This document shows, piece after piece, positions 32,094 to 41,008 of a stretch of 41,065 nucleotides of DNA. The notes beneath the pieces were generated by a model that was not told the origin of the DNA, did not search any database, and worked only from the letters and a program-made list of their open reading frames with translations. The DNA comes from Candidatus Omnitrophota bacterium (lineage in GTDB: Bacteria > Omnitrophota > Gorgyraeia > Gorgyraeales > Gorgyraeaceae). The stretch's first letter is position 1. Each line of letters begins with the position of its first letter. The translations under genes were made by a program, and so were the position numbers. Where the stretch lies: positions 1 to 41,065 of the forward strand of contig DNHS01000014.1 of NCBI GenBank assembly GCA_003485765.1, read 5' to 3'.

Positions 32094-33059
32094 TTGTTTA
32101 AGCACTTAAAAATAATAACTGCGATATTATCTATAATTATAATGAACTCAGCCATGCCTGGGTTTGCCGGACCTGTCGGAACTGTTGAAAATAGCAAAGC
32201 TTCATGGTATGCGGTTATTGGGACTGAGAATAAAGGCAAAAAGCTTTACATGAAAGGAGATATCTTTTCTCCTGATAAAAATCCCGCAAAATCTCTCAGG
32301 ATATTAGATATAAAAAAGGATAGCCTTATATTAGAGGATGTAATCTTAAAGAACAGCATTATAGTAAGGCCGGGAGAAAATATCCCAATAGAAGGAGCTG
32401 GGATGATTTTTGAAAAAACAGTTGAATCCAGCGTGCTGGAGTATAATTATAATAAACCCCCTAAAAAATTTACAAAAAATCAGTTAGAAGATTTTACGAT
32501 AAAAAGCCTGGAAAAGAAAAAGATCGCGCTGGAAAAGCCTTATAACGCTTCTTCCCAGGTGAAACAACTTTCAAATAAGGAAAAGGAGATTTTTAATAGC
32601 CCCAGAGATCAGTATGCAGATAAAAATGTCATCATAACGGAACTTTTTAATAAAATAGATTCAAAGAAAATAGGCGATAATGTATGGGCGCTGGATAGGC
32701 CAAGCGCTGAATCTGCAATACACAATGCAGGCGCTGCTCTTATCTCTGCAATAAAAAGAGTTGAACCGAGATACAGGCTGGGAGAAGGCCCGAGCTTAAA
32801 ATTTAACACAGATCTTGGAACAGCAGTAGTGAATAAAGAAGGGTTTCTGGTACAGAATATAGCTGTTGCAAAACTTACAGAGAATCTTGGCATAAGAGAG
32901 GGAGATATTATCAAGAGCATAAATGGATACCCAGTGAACAGCCTTCTTGGGATATACAGGGCGTACGAGAATATTGCGTCAGATAAAGGCGCCAAGCTTT
33001 TGAGCATTAATATTACAAGGGAAGGAAAAACAAAAACATTGATATATAAGATAAAGTAG
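32094..33059 (+). CDS. Exported PDZ-domain protein, GspC-like
   Basis: A 321-aa protein with an N-terminal signal sequence (FKHLKIITAILSIIIMNSAMPGFA). A beta-rich region (about 30-110) with 'GTENKGKKLYMKGDIFSPD' and 'SLILEDVILKNSIIVRPGE' resembles the GspC homology region. A C-terminal PDZ domain (about 240-321) has 'GFLVQNIAVAKLTENLGIREGDIIKSING', the pattern of GspC PDZ domains. It has no protease residues, so it is not a DegP-like enzyme. The TTG start at 32094 has GGTGG 7 bases upstream and restores the full signal sequence; the next ATG (32142) would remove it. It probably acts with the short GspC-like protein and the secretin. Confidence 0.78.
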   Translation: MFKHLKIITAILSIIIMNSAMPGFAGPVGTVENSKASWYAVIGTENKGKKLYMKGDIFSPDKNPAKSLRILDIKKDSLILEDVILKNSIIVRPGENIPIEGAGMIFEKTVESSVLEYNYNKPPKKFTKNQLEDFTIKSLEKKKIALEKPYNASSQVKQLSNKEKEIFNSPRDQYADKNVIITELFNKIDSKKIGDNVWALDRPSAESAIHNAGAALISAIKRVEPRYRLGEGPSLKFNTDLGTAVVNKEGFLVQNIAVAKLTENLGIREGDIIKSINGYPVNSLLGIYRAYENIASDKGAKLLSINITREGKTKTLIYKIK

Positions 33060-33111
33060 GAAATGGTTTGAAACTATTCCCTATAAATAAGATTGAGAAA
33101 GGAAGGCAAAA

Positions 33112-34266
33112 ATGGATTATTTATTGACAGAAGAACAGGTAATGATACGGGATATTGCTAGGCAGATTGCGCAGGAAAAGATAAAGCCTGTTGCAGCGAA
33201 GTATGACGCAGAAGGCATTTTCCCGTGGGATATAGTGAAGATAATGGCTGCGAGCGACTTATGCGGCATATATATTGAAGAAAAATATGGCGGAACAGGC
33301 GGAGGAGCTATGGAGCTGGTGCTTGCGACTGAAGAATTGTCAAAAGCGTGCGGCGGCATTTCACTTGCCTTTGCCGCAACAGCGCTTGGCACATTTCCTA
33401 TAATTTTATTTGGCACAGAGGAACAAAAAAATAAATATCTGCCTGATATAGCTAAAGGAAAAAAATTAGCCGCGTTCGGTTTGACTGAAGCAGGCGCTGG
33501 AAGCGACGCAGGAGCTATTGCTACAACTGCAGATAAAAAAGGCGATCATTATATTTTAAACGGCACAAAGCAATGGATTACTAATGGCGGAGAAGCAGAA
33601 GTTTATACGGTTATTGCGTCTACAGACAGATCCAAGGGCGCGCGCGGCGCAGCAGCGTTTATTGTTGAAAAAGGCACGAAGGGTTTTGAATTCGGCAAAA
33701 AGGAAGACAAGATGGGCATACGGGCGTCTGCTACGAGAGAGCTTGTATTTACAGATTGCAAGATCCCAAAGGAAAATCTGCTCGCGAAGGAAGGCATGGG
33801 ATTTATTGTGGCAATGAAAACATTTGACCAGTCAAGGCCAGGGGTAGCTGCGCAGGCAGTAGGGATTGCCCAGGGCGCGCTTGATCTGACAGTTCAATAT
33901 ATGAAAGAAAGAAAGCAATTCGGGAAAAGCATATCCAGTTTTCAGGGCCTGCAGTTTATGCTGGCGGATATGGCTACTGAGATAGAGGCATCAAGGGCGC
34001 TGGTGTATGCCTGCGCCAGAATGCTAGATAGTGGTAATACAAAGATTTCAAAAGATTCGGCCATGGCAAAACTTTTTGCTTCTGATGTCGCAATGAAGGT
34101 GACAACAGACTGCGTGCAGTTATTCGGCGGTTACGGCTACATGAGAGATTATCCTATTGAGAAATATATGCGCGACGCAAAGATTACACAGATATATGAA
34201 GGCACTAATCAGATACAACGTAGTATCATCGCGAATCATCTGATCAAGGAAAGCGCTGCAAAATGA
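33112..34266 (+). CDS. Acyl-CoA dehydrogenase (candidate electron-bifurcating, CarC/Bcd-type)
   Basis: A 384-aa FAD enzyme of the short-chain acyl-CoA dehydrogenase family. It has 'AAFGLTEAGAGSDAGAI' (FAD/substrate loop), 'YILNGTKQWITNGGEA', 'KMGIRASATRELVFTDCKIP' and 'VQLFGGYGYMRDYPIEKYMRDAKITQIYEG', with catalytic base Glu363 in YEGT. It is the first gene of a set with etfB and ferredoxin-etfA, overlapping etfB by ATGA. Such sets (butyryl-CoA dehydrogenase or caffeyl-CoA reductase with Etf) reduce enoyl-CoA with NADH while also reducing ferredoxin. The acyl substrate cannot be read from the sequence. A good AAGGAAGG precedes the ATG. Confidence 0.93.
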   Translation: MDYLLTEEQVMIRDIARQIAQEKIKPVAAKYDAEGIFPWDIVKIMAASDLCGIYIEEKYGGTGGGAMELVLATEELSKACGGISLAFAATALGTFPIILFGTEEQKNKYLPDIAKGKKLAAFGLTEAGAGSDAGAIATTADKKGDHYILNGTKQWITNGGEAEVYTVIASTDRSKGARGAAAFIVEKGTKGFEFGKKEDKMGIRASATRELVFTDCKIPKENLLAKEGMGFIVAMKTFDQSRPGVAAQAVGIAQGALDLTVQYMKERKQFGKSISSFQGLQFMLADMATEIEASRALVYACARMLDSGNTKISKDSAMAKLFASDVAMKVTTDCVQLFGGYGYMRDYPIEKYMRDAKITQIYEGTNQIQRSIIANHLIKESAAK

Positions 34267-35048
34267 ATATTATAGTTTGCATAAAACAAGTTCCGGATAC
34301 AACAAATATCAGGATAGACCCTGAGACAAATACCCTGGTACGTTCAGGCGTCCAGAGCATAATAAATCCGTTTGACATGTATGCCATTGAAGAGGCTGTC
34401 AGGCTCAAAGAGAAATTCGGAGGCCTTGTAACTATAGTAACAATGGGCCCTCCTCAGGCAGAAGAGGCGCTGCGCGAGGCAATATCTCTGGGCGCGGATG
34501 AAGCTGTGCTGATTTCAGATAGGGCATTTGCAGGAAGCGATACATGGGCTACCAGCTATACGCTTTCAAGAGCTATTCAGAAAATAGGAAAATTTGATAT
34601 CATAATCTGTGGGAAACAGGCGATAGACGGCGATACTGCCCAAGTAGGGCCTGGGATTGCCGCGTTTTTGGACATACCTCAAATAACTTTTGTTAAGAAG
34701 ATAGAAGACATAAAAGATTCTTTAATGCGCGCAGATAGAATGACAGAAGAAGGCTATGATATTATTGAATCGCCTTTGCCATGCCTTATTACTGTGGTTA
34801 AAGAAATTAACGAGCCAAGGTTACCTTCTTTAAAAGGCAAAATGAAGGCAAAAAAAATAGAGATTAAAAAACTAGAGGCAAAAGACCTGGATGCAGACCC
34901 TGATTCGCTTGGGCTAAAAGGCTCTCCTACAAAAGTCGTTAAGATATTTACGCCTCCTCCGAGAAAAGGCGGCCAGATTTTAGAAGGCGAGGCAAAAGAG
35001 GTTAGCGGGAAATTAGTGGAATTATTAAAAGGTGAAATATGTCTATAA
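34263..35048 (+). CDS. etfB: Electron transfer flavoprotein beta subunit
   Basis: The 261-aa EtfB carries AMP or, in bifurcating forms, a second FAD and NADH site. The N-terminus 'MNIIVCIKQVPDTTNIRID' and 'VTMGPPQAEEALREAISLGADEAVLISDRAFAGSDTWATSY' (shown across residues 58-99) match the group seen in anaerobic bifurcating Etfs, in which the DTWATSY stretch lines the NAD-binding site. 'CGKQAIDGDTAQVGPG' is also present. It overlaps the acyl-CoA dehydrogenase gene by 4 bases and etfA by 10, so the three subunits are probably made together. Confidence 0.95.
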   Translation: MNIIVCIKQVPDTTNIRIDPETNTLVRSGVQSIINPFDMYAIEEAVRLKEKFGGLVTIVTMGPPQAEEALREAISLGADEAVLISDRAFAGSDTWATSYTLSRAIQKIGKFDIIICGKQAIDGDTAQVGPGIAAFLDIPQITFVKKIEDIKDSLMRADRMTEEGYDIIESPLPCLITVVKEINEPRLPSLKGKMKAKKIEIKKLEAKDLDADPDSLGLKGSPTKVVKIFTPPPRKGGQILEGEAKEVSGKLVELLKGEICL

Positions 35049-36247
35049 AGGTAATAACTGAAAAATGCACGGGTTGTAAATTATGTGTCAAGTCCTGCCC
35101 ATTCAACGCAATAGAGATTATCAATAAAAAGGCAGTTATAGACTTTGATAAATGCACATTGTGCGGAGCGTGCATAGAATCGTGCAAGTTTGACGCCATT
35201 GTACTTACCAAACTTAGCCCAACAGATATACAATTTCCTAAGAAATTCGATGAATATAAAGATGTGTGGGTATTCTGCGAACAGAAAAAAGGTGTTGTGC
35301 AAAGTGTCGCGTATGAACTTTTGGGCAAGGCTAGAGAGCTTGCAGATACGCTTGGAGTTGAATTGTGCGGAGTTTTATTAGGCGAAAATATGAAGGAGGA
35401 AGCGCAGAAAATTATTCATAGAGGCGCCAATAAGGCATATCTTGTGGATTCCCCTGCGTTAAAATATTATCAGGATGAGCCATATTCGAAGGTATTAGTC
35501 CAATTAATAAAAGAATACAAGCCTGAAATAGTGCTTTGCGGAGCTACTTCAATAGGCAGGTCATTGATATCTCGGGTTGCGATAGGTATTCATGCGGGTC
35601 TTACGGCAGATTGCACAGGCCTTGATATAGATAAAAAAGAAAGACTTCTATTGCAAACCAGGCCTGCATTTGGCGGGAATATTATGGCCACTATTATCTG
35701 CCCTAATCACAGGCCTCAGATGTCAACTGTAAGGCACAAGGTAATGAAAGAAGCTGCTGAAAATAAACATCATAAAGGAAAGATCATAGAAAAAAATTAC
35801 GACAGCAATATTTATTTTTCGAGAACAAGGCTTCTTGATATTGTGGAAGAGATAGAGGATACAGTTAATTTAACAGAGGCAAACGTGATTGTTTCCGGCG
35901 GAAGGGGCATACAGTCCCCAGAGAATTTTAAACTTATTGAAGACCTGGCAAAGACTCTGGGCGGAGCTGTGGGAGCGTCGCGCGCTGCAGTTGACAGCGG
36001 CTGGAAAACTTATTCGCACCAGGTTGGCCAGACAGGAAAAACAGTGTGCCCGAAGATTTACATAGCCTGCGGCATCTCCGGCCAGATCCAGCATCTTGTG
36101 GGAATGCAGTCTTCAGAGATAATAGTAGCGATAAATAAAGACCCTTACGCGCCCATATTCAGCGTGGCGACTTATGGGATAGTTGGGGACGTATTTGAAG
36201 TTGTGCCGGAGCTAACCAGGCAGTTTAAAGAGGCGCTAAAAAGATAA
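35039..36247 (+). CDS. etfA: Electron transfer flavoprotein alpha subunit with N-terminal ferredoxin domain
   Basis: A 402-aa EtfA, longer than the usual 310-330 aa because an eight-Cys ferredoxin domain is fused in front. Cys10, 13, 16, 20 and Cys39, 42, 45, 49 should bind two [4Fe-4S] clusters. The Etf alpha part begins near residue 66 and ends with the FAD-binding domain: 'VSGGRGIQSPENFKLIEDLA', 'VGASRAAVDSGW', 'VGQTGKTVCPKIYIACGISGQIQH' and 'IIVAINKDPYAPIF'. The Acetobacterium CarE subunit of the bifurcating caffeyl-CoA reductase has the same fusion and gene order. smc follows after one base. Confidence 0.95.
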   Translation: MSIKVITEKCTGCKLCVKSCPFNAIEIINKKAVIDFDKCTLCGACIESCKFDAIVLTKLSPTDIQFPKKFDEYKDVWVFCEQKKGVVQSVAYELLGKARELADTLGVELCGVLLGENMKEEAQKIIHRGANKAYLVDSPALKYYQDEPYSKVLVQLIKEYKPEIVLCGATSIGRSLISRVAIGIHAGLTADCTGLDIDKKERLLLQTRPAFGGNIMATIICPNHRPQMSTVRHKVMKEAAENKHHKGKIIEKNYDSNIYFSRTRLLDIVEEIEDTVNLTEANVIVSGGRGIQSPENFKLIEDLAKTLGGAVGASRAAVDSGWKTYSHQVGQTGKTVCPKIYIACGISGQIQHLVGMQSSEIIVAINKDPYAPIFSVATYGIVGDVFEVVPELTRQFKEALKR

Positions 36248-36248
36248 T

Positions 36249-39200
36249 ATGTATTTCAAATCTCTAGAACTATTCGGTTTCAAATCATTCGCCGATAAGA
36301 CAAGGTTGGATTTTGAGCCTGGCATCACTGCTATTGTGGGGCCCAATGGCTGCGGAAAATCTAATATTGCCGACAGTATAAAGTGGGTCCTTGGAGAACA
36401 ATCTGCAAAGGTCTTGCGCGGCGGTAAAATGGAAGACGTTATATTTAACGGCACCGATGGCAAGGAACCTGTGAGTTTCGCAGAAGTTTCCCTTACGCTT
36501 TCCAACCAGGATAGGGCGTTGTCAATAGAATATGATGAAGTTACTGTCACCAGACGCCTCTATCGCTCAGGAGAGAGCGAGTATCTTTTAAATAAAACTC
36601 CGGTCCGGCTTAAAGATATAAATGAACTTTTCATGGGCACTGGCATAGGCACAAGCGCTTACTCCATTATTGAACAGGGCAAGATAGATCAGGTTTTGAG
36701 CTCAAAGCCAGAGGAGAGGCGCGAGGTTTTTGAAGAGGCGAGCGGCATTACAAAATACAAGACAAAAAAGAAAGAAGCGCTGCATAAACTGGAAGATACG
36801 GAACAAAATCTATTAAGGATAAATGATATTATAGTAGAAGTAAAGCGCCAGATCAATTCAATAGAACGCCAAGCGAAAAAGGCGGAGCGCTATAAGGAGC
36901 GCTATGAAGAATTGAAGTCAATTGAGTTGAAGCTCTCGAGAATAGACCTTGAGATATTGAGAAGCAAGAACTTGAATTCCGAAGAGAATACAAGCGAGTT
37001 AAATCAGAAAGAAGCAGAGCTTAATCTAGAATCAAATAGATTGTCGCAGGATTTGTTATTGTTAAACAAGGATAGGTCTAGTGTAGAAAATAAAAGAGTG
37101 AATCTGAAATCCAGAATAATAGAACTCAATTCTGAAATCTCAAAAGCCAGCGATAAGGCCTCTATGAATAAAGAAAGGGTGGACGAGCTTACAAAGCGCC
37201 GCTCAGGCCTTGAGGCTGAGATAAAAAAAAGCGAAGACATACTTATATCTCAAGAAAAGGAGATAGCGAATCTCAAGGAAAAAATATCTGTGCTGGAAAA
37301 GGAAGACAACGAGAGGTTCAGCAAGGTAACAGAGAAAGAAAAAAGATTTGAAGAAATATCAAAGACAATAAAAACAAGCGAAACAATATTGTCCAATTCA
37401 AAGGCAAATATCATAGATATGGCTTCAAGACAGGCGAAGCTGAGAAACCAGGTGGCGAAGATATCCACTACTATTTCAACCCACGACTCAAGGCTCAAGA
37501 GGCTGGAATCAGAAAAATCAGTTGTCTTAGAGGAAAAAAATAACCTGCAAGTGAAATTAAACGAAGTCTTGGCAGAGATAACAGCAATTGAAAATGAAGC
37601 AGCCAGCCTTAAGCTGGAAAGAGATTCCATAGCTGGCTCCATATCAGCTATTAGAAGCCATATAAACTTGCTTACAGAAGAATCCAAAAAAATAGAGACG
37701 CTTCTGACATCCAATAAATCCAAATTAGAATTTTTAGAAGAAGCAAGACTTAAATACGAAGGGTTTTCTACAGGTGTAAAGGCAATACTTGGAAGCCAGT
37801 CAAGGATAGACGGCGTCAGAGATTGTCTTGCAAATCTGTTAACAGTCAAAAAAGGCTATGAGGTTGCAATAGAAACAGCAATGTCTGAGTATCTGCAAAG
37901 CATAGTAGTTGATACCATGGAATCTGTAGATAAGGCTATAGAGTATCTTAAAGAACATTCATACGGCAAGGCCTCATTTATAATAGGGACAGCTACCATT
38001 TTTTCAAACGATGAAAAAATGGTAGCTGTCCCTGATGTTACTGATGTTAATGACAGCCGCATTCTTGGAAAAGCAGCTGATTTTGTAAATGCAGACAACT
38101 CTTATAAAAATATCTTGAGGCATATATTAAAAGATATTTTTATAGTAAATGACCTTAAGGACGCAAGAGCTCTATTAGATAATACCAAGGGGCCTGCGAG
38201 GCGCAGGTTTATTACTTTGTCAGGCGAAGTGGTAGAGAATGGGTTTATAACAGGCGGGAGCTCTAAAAAGGAAGAGCTTGGCCTGATAAATAGAGACGCC
38301 AGGATAAATGAGATTCGCCAAATGGTCAGCGAACTGGAAGGCCATTCGCAAAAACTTGAAGAAGAAAGGTTTGGGAAAGAAAAAGAAGAGAACGAATTGA
38401 AAACTAAACTTGAAGCGCTCACAAGCGTAATTAACGAAAAAGATATACTATTTGCTAATGCCTCTACCGGCAGATCCAATATAGAAGAAAATATGAAAGG
38501 CCTGGGGGATGAGATATCGCTTGTGAACCTTGAGATAGATGAAGTGGATTCTGAAATCCTGATTCTGAAACAAGAAGAAGATACTTCTCTTAAGACGCTG
38601 CTAGAGCTTGAGAATGAAACGAAGATTAATGAAGAAAGGATGCATAATAGCGAGGCTCTTATAACAGAATGCGCAAAAGAAAGAGAGCAGCTTCTTGTAG
38701 AGATTGCAGAGGCAAGGACTGAGCTGGGGTCGCTCGAAAGCAAGAAGGAAGGCTTGTCGAGCACGCTAGATATACTGGAATCATCTTTGCGTGATGCCAA
38801 AAATAACGTAGAGTCCAGAAAGCTGGAAATAACGAGCTCTATTAAAAAGGGAGATGCGCTAAGTGTAGAGATAAAAGAACTTGAAAAAAATGTAACTGTC
38901 TTGTCAGAAGAAGGTTCCGGAAGGAATAAAGAGTTGAGCGAGGTAGAGGCCGTATATTTCGAGATAACAGAAAAAGCGGCGTCTTACGAAACTAAATCGA
39001 GAGAGATAGAAAACCAGATAAATAATATAAGGTCAAAGATACATTCTGTGGACTTACAGAAGGCGGAGGTGAATTACAGCATAGAAAACCTGACTCAACG
39101 CATAAGAGATATTTACAAAACTGAGCTTCTGGAATTTCAACTGGCAGAGGATTGGCAGGCTTTAGATAAGGTTGTCCTGAAAAATAATGTAGAGGAAATG

Positions 39201-39860
39201 CGCAATCAATTGGATTCAATGGGCGCGGTAAATCTGGTAGCTATAGAGGAGAATAAAGAACTTCAGGATAGGTTTGTATTTTTGACAACCCAGAGAGATG
39301 ACTTATTAAAGGCAAAAGACAGTATACTGGAGGCAATTAATAAAATAAATAAAACAACAAAAGAGCTCTTTATGGAGACATTCAAGAATATTCAAATAGA
39401 ATTTAGAAATTTCTTCAAAATGCTTTTCGGAGGAGGAGATGGAGAGCTCATGCTCCTGGATGATGACAATGTGCTTGAGTGCGGGATTGAAATAGTTGCG
39501 AGGCCCCCTGGAAAAAGGCTTCAAAATGTTTCGCTTCTTTCAGGAGGAGAAAAAGCCCTTACCGCAGTAGCTCTTATATTCGCAATATTTAAAGTAAAGC
39601 CAAGCCCATTCTGTGTTTTGGATGAAATAGACGCGCCTCTTGACGAATCAAATGTTGACAGATTTTCAAGAAGCCTCGATATGTTTACAAATACATCCCA
39701 ATTCATCGTTGTAACCCACAATAAAAAGACCATTGATAAGGCTGATGTGATGTATGGCATTACCATGCAGCAGTCTGGCATATCAAAGGTAGTCTCAGTC
39801 AAATTTTCAGATTCAAAGAAACAGGAAGCGGTTGAACAGCAAGTAGAGCCGAAGGTTTAA
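36249..39860 (+). CDS. smc: Chromosome segregation protein SMC
   Basis: A 1203-aa SMC ATPase that, with ScpA and ScpB, compacts and separates chromosomes. Walker A is GPNGCGKSN (31-39). Two long coiled coils (about 170-500 and 670-1020) flank a hinge (about 510-665). The ABC signature LLSGGEKA is near 1096-1103, and Walker B 'CVLDEIDAP' has Asp1125 and Glu1126. All ATPase motifs are intact. Within the hinge, residues 580-595 (GTATIFSNDEKMVAVP) are encoded by a 47-bp perfect palindrome and replace the 'F-L-P-L' stretch seen in other SMC hinges; frame is kept. It overlaps the GGDEF gene tail-to-tail by 4 bases. The neighbours ScpA and ScpB are not in the window. Confidence 0.96.
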   Translation: MYFKSLELFGFKSFADKTRLDFEPGITAIVGPNGCGKSNIADSIKWVLGEQSAKVLRGGKMEDVIFNGTDGKEPVSFAEVSLTLSNQDRALSIEYDEVTVTRRLYRSGESEYLLNKTPVRLKDINELFMGTGIGTSAYSIIEQGKIDQVLSSKPEERREVFEEASGITKYKTKKKEALHKLEDTEQNLLRINDIIVEVKRQINSIERQAKKAERYKERYEELKSIELKLSRIDLEILRSKNLNSEENTSELNQKEAELNLESNRLSQDLLLLNKDRSSVENKRVNLKSRIIELNSEISKASDKASMNKERVDELTKRRSGLEAEIKKSEDILISQEKEIANLKEKISVLEKEDNERFSKVTEKEKRFEEISKTIKTSETILSNSKANIIDMASRQAKLRNQVAKISTTISTHDSRLKRLESEKSVVLEEKNNLQVKLNEVLAEITAIENEAASLKLERDSIAGSISAIRSHINLLTEESKKIETLLTSNKSKLEFLEEARLKYEGFSTGVKAILGSQSRIDGVRDCLANLLTVKKGYEVAIETAMSEYLQSIVVDTMESVDKAIEYLKEHSYGKASFIIGTATIFSNDEKMVAVPDVTDVNDSRILGKAADFVNADNSYKNILRHILKDIFIVNDLKDARALLDNTKGPARRRFITLSGEVVENGFITGGSSKKEELGLINRDARINEIRQMVSELEGHSQKLEEERFGKEKEENELKTKLEALTSVINEKDILFANASTGRSNIEENMKGLGDEISLVNLEIDEVDSEILILKQEEDTSLKTLLELENETKINEERMHNSEALITECAKEREQLLVEIAEARTELGSLESKKEGLSSTLDILESSLRDAKNNVESRKLEITSSIKKGDALSVEIKELEKNVTVLSEEGSGRNKELSEVEAVYFEITEKAASYETKSREIENQINNIRSKIHSVDLQKAEVNYSIENLTQRIRDIYKTELLEFQLAEDWQALDKVVLKNNVEEMRNQLDSMGAVNLVAIEENKELQDRFVFLTTQRDDLLKAKDSILEAINKINKTTKELFMETFKNIQIEFRNFFKMLFGGGDGELMLLDDDNVLECGIEIVARPPGKRLQNVSLLSGGEKALTAVALIFAIFKVKPSPFCVLDEIDAPLDESNVDRFSRSLDMFTNTSQFIVVTHNKKTIDKADVMYGITMQQSGISKVVSVKFSDSKKQEAVEQQVEPKV
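37986..38032. repeat. 47-bp perfect palindrome inside smc
   Basis: A 21-bp perfect inverted repeat: left arm GGGACAGCTACCATTTTTTC plus A (37986-38006), loop AACGA (38007-38011), right arm its exact complement (38012-38032). All 47 bases are open in the smc frame and code for Gly580-Pro595. A short direct repeat (CTGATGTTA twice, 38032-38049) follows directly. From memory it resembles the GGGACAG-type REP palindromes found in many genomes, often with IS200-like RAYT transposases; no such transposase is in this window. Confidence 0.92.
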
Positions 39861-41002
39861 GCGCAGATTTTATTTTTGCCGGATCTTTTGGCTTTGTAGA
39901 GCGCTCTGTCAGCATAGGCTATCAAATCCTCTTTTTTCTCTCCGTCTTCAGGAAATGATGAGACGCCTATACTTATAGTTATATTTTTAAGGCCAGGGCT
40001 TGTTTCAACAGCCTTTCTTATGCGTTCAGCCAGGATAAGCGCTTCTTCTTTTTTTGTTATAGGAAGGATTATCCCGAATTCTTCTCCGCCATAACGGGCT
40101 ACCGCATCTATCTTTCTTGAAACATCCCTGAATATTTTCGAAATTTCCCTGATAATGCTGTCGCCTGCCTGATGGCCATAGGTGTCATTGAAGGTCTTAA
40201 AGTTATCTATGTCAATCATAAGAAGCGTAAAACAAAATTTCATAAGAGAAGACTTTTTTATCTCTTCTCCCAATAGGTACTGAAAATATCCGTGATTCCA
40301 TAATCCTGTAAGAGAATCAGAATTTGAAAGCACCACAGTCTGTTCATAAAGCCTGGAATTTTCAATTGCGAGGCCTGCCTGGTTTGCGAACATGGTCAAT
40401 ATCCTGATAGCGTCATTTGTTATAGGTTTTTTGTTAAATCTATTATCTGCTAGCAGGACGCCTATTACCTTATCTTTTGCTTTTAAAGGCACTGTCACAA
40501 ATTCGTCCAGATCCATGATGATGGAAAATTCATTTTTCACTTTTTGTTTTGCCTCTGGGGTATTGATTATAAAAGGCATGCCTTCCATGACTGTGAGCGC
40601 GATTACTCCTGAATCTTCTCTGACAGGAATTTTTATTGATTTTATTGCCTGATTGAGCTTGGATTTTTTGAGATTGTCGAATTGGGTTTCTATGCTTATC
40701 AGTTCCTCGAGCCCGATTTTATTTTTCTCTATATGAGCCCAGATTTTAGAAGCGTCTTCTGCGCTGTCAGGGCCTATGCCCATCTTGCCTTCCAGCCGGT
40801 TTTCTTTTTCATTCACAAGGAAAAGCATTGATCTGTTGAAACTCAGGCCTGTATGGGATGTGGCAGCTGTAAGTATGATATAGAGAATTTCCTCCAGATT
40901 GAGGGTGGTGCGCATGGCATTGCCTATATCATAAAGCATTTCCAATTCAGTCCTTGTCTTGTTTAATTCTTCCTGACAATTTTCATTTCTCATATTATCC
41001 AT
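39857..41002 (-). CDS. GAF-GGDEF diguanylate cyclase
   Basis: A 381-aa soluble signalling protein that should make cyclic di-GMP. A short coiled coil (residues 7-25) leads a GAF sensor domain (about 30-215, with 'VPLKAKDKVIGVLLADN' and 'FANQAGLAIENSRLYEQ'), then a GGDEF domain (about 222-381). The active-site motif is GGEEF at 305-309, the upstream 'DIDNFKTFNDTYGHQAGD' holds metal and nucleotide residues, and the inhibitory RxxD site (Arg296 to Asp299, five residues before GGEEF) is intact. It should be active and feedback-regulated. No membrane segment or signal peptide. The ATG stands six bases after a -10 box, so the message may be leaderless. Confidence 0.94.
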   Translation of the reverse strand: MDNMRNENCQEELNKTRTELEMLYDIGNAMRTTLNLEEILYIILTAATSHTGLSFNRSMLFLVNEKENRLEGKMGIGPDSAEDASKIWAHIEKNKIGLEELISIETQFDNLKKSKLNQAIKSIKIPVREDSGVIALTVMEGMPFIINTPEAKQKVKNEFSIIMDLDEFVTVPLKAKDKVIGVLLADNRFNKKPITNDAIRILTMFANQAGLAIENSRLYEQTVVLSNSDSLTGLWNHGYFQYLLGEEIKKSSLMKFCFTLLMIDIDNFKTFNDTYGHQAGDSIIREISKIFRDVSRKIDAVARYGGEEFGIILPITKKEEALILAERIRKAVETSPGLKNITISIGVSSFPEDGEKKEDLIAYADRALYKAKRSGKNKICA

Positions 41003-41008
41003 ATTTTA

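Noticed and set aside
32094..33059. PDZ protein as a DegP/HtrA or C-terminal processing protease
   Set aside because: No Ser/His/Asp or Ser/Lys protease domain; only a signal peptide, a beta region and one PDZ domain.
33584..33817. 77-aa plus-strand open frame inside the acyl-CoA dehydrogenase gene
   Set aside because: Basic, motif-free translation in the wrong frame of a well-conserved enzyme gene.
38102..38800. Long open frame (232 aa) on the minus strand opposite smc
   Set aside because: Low-complexity Ser/Leu-rich translation typical of the antisense of a coiled coil; no ribosome-binding site or family motif; smc is clearly coding.
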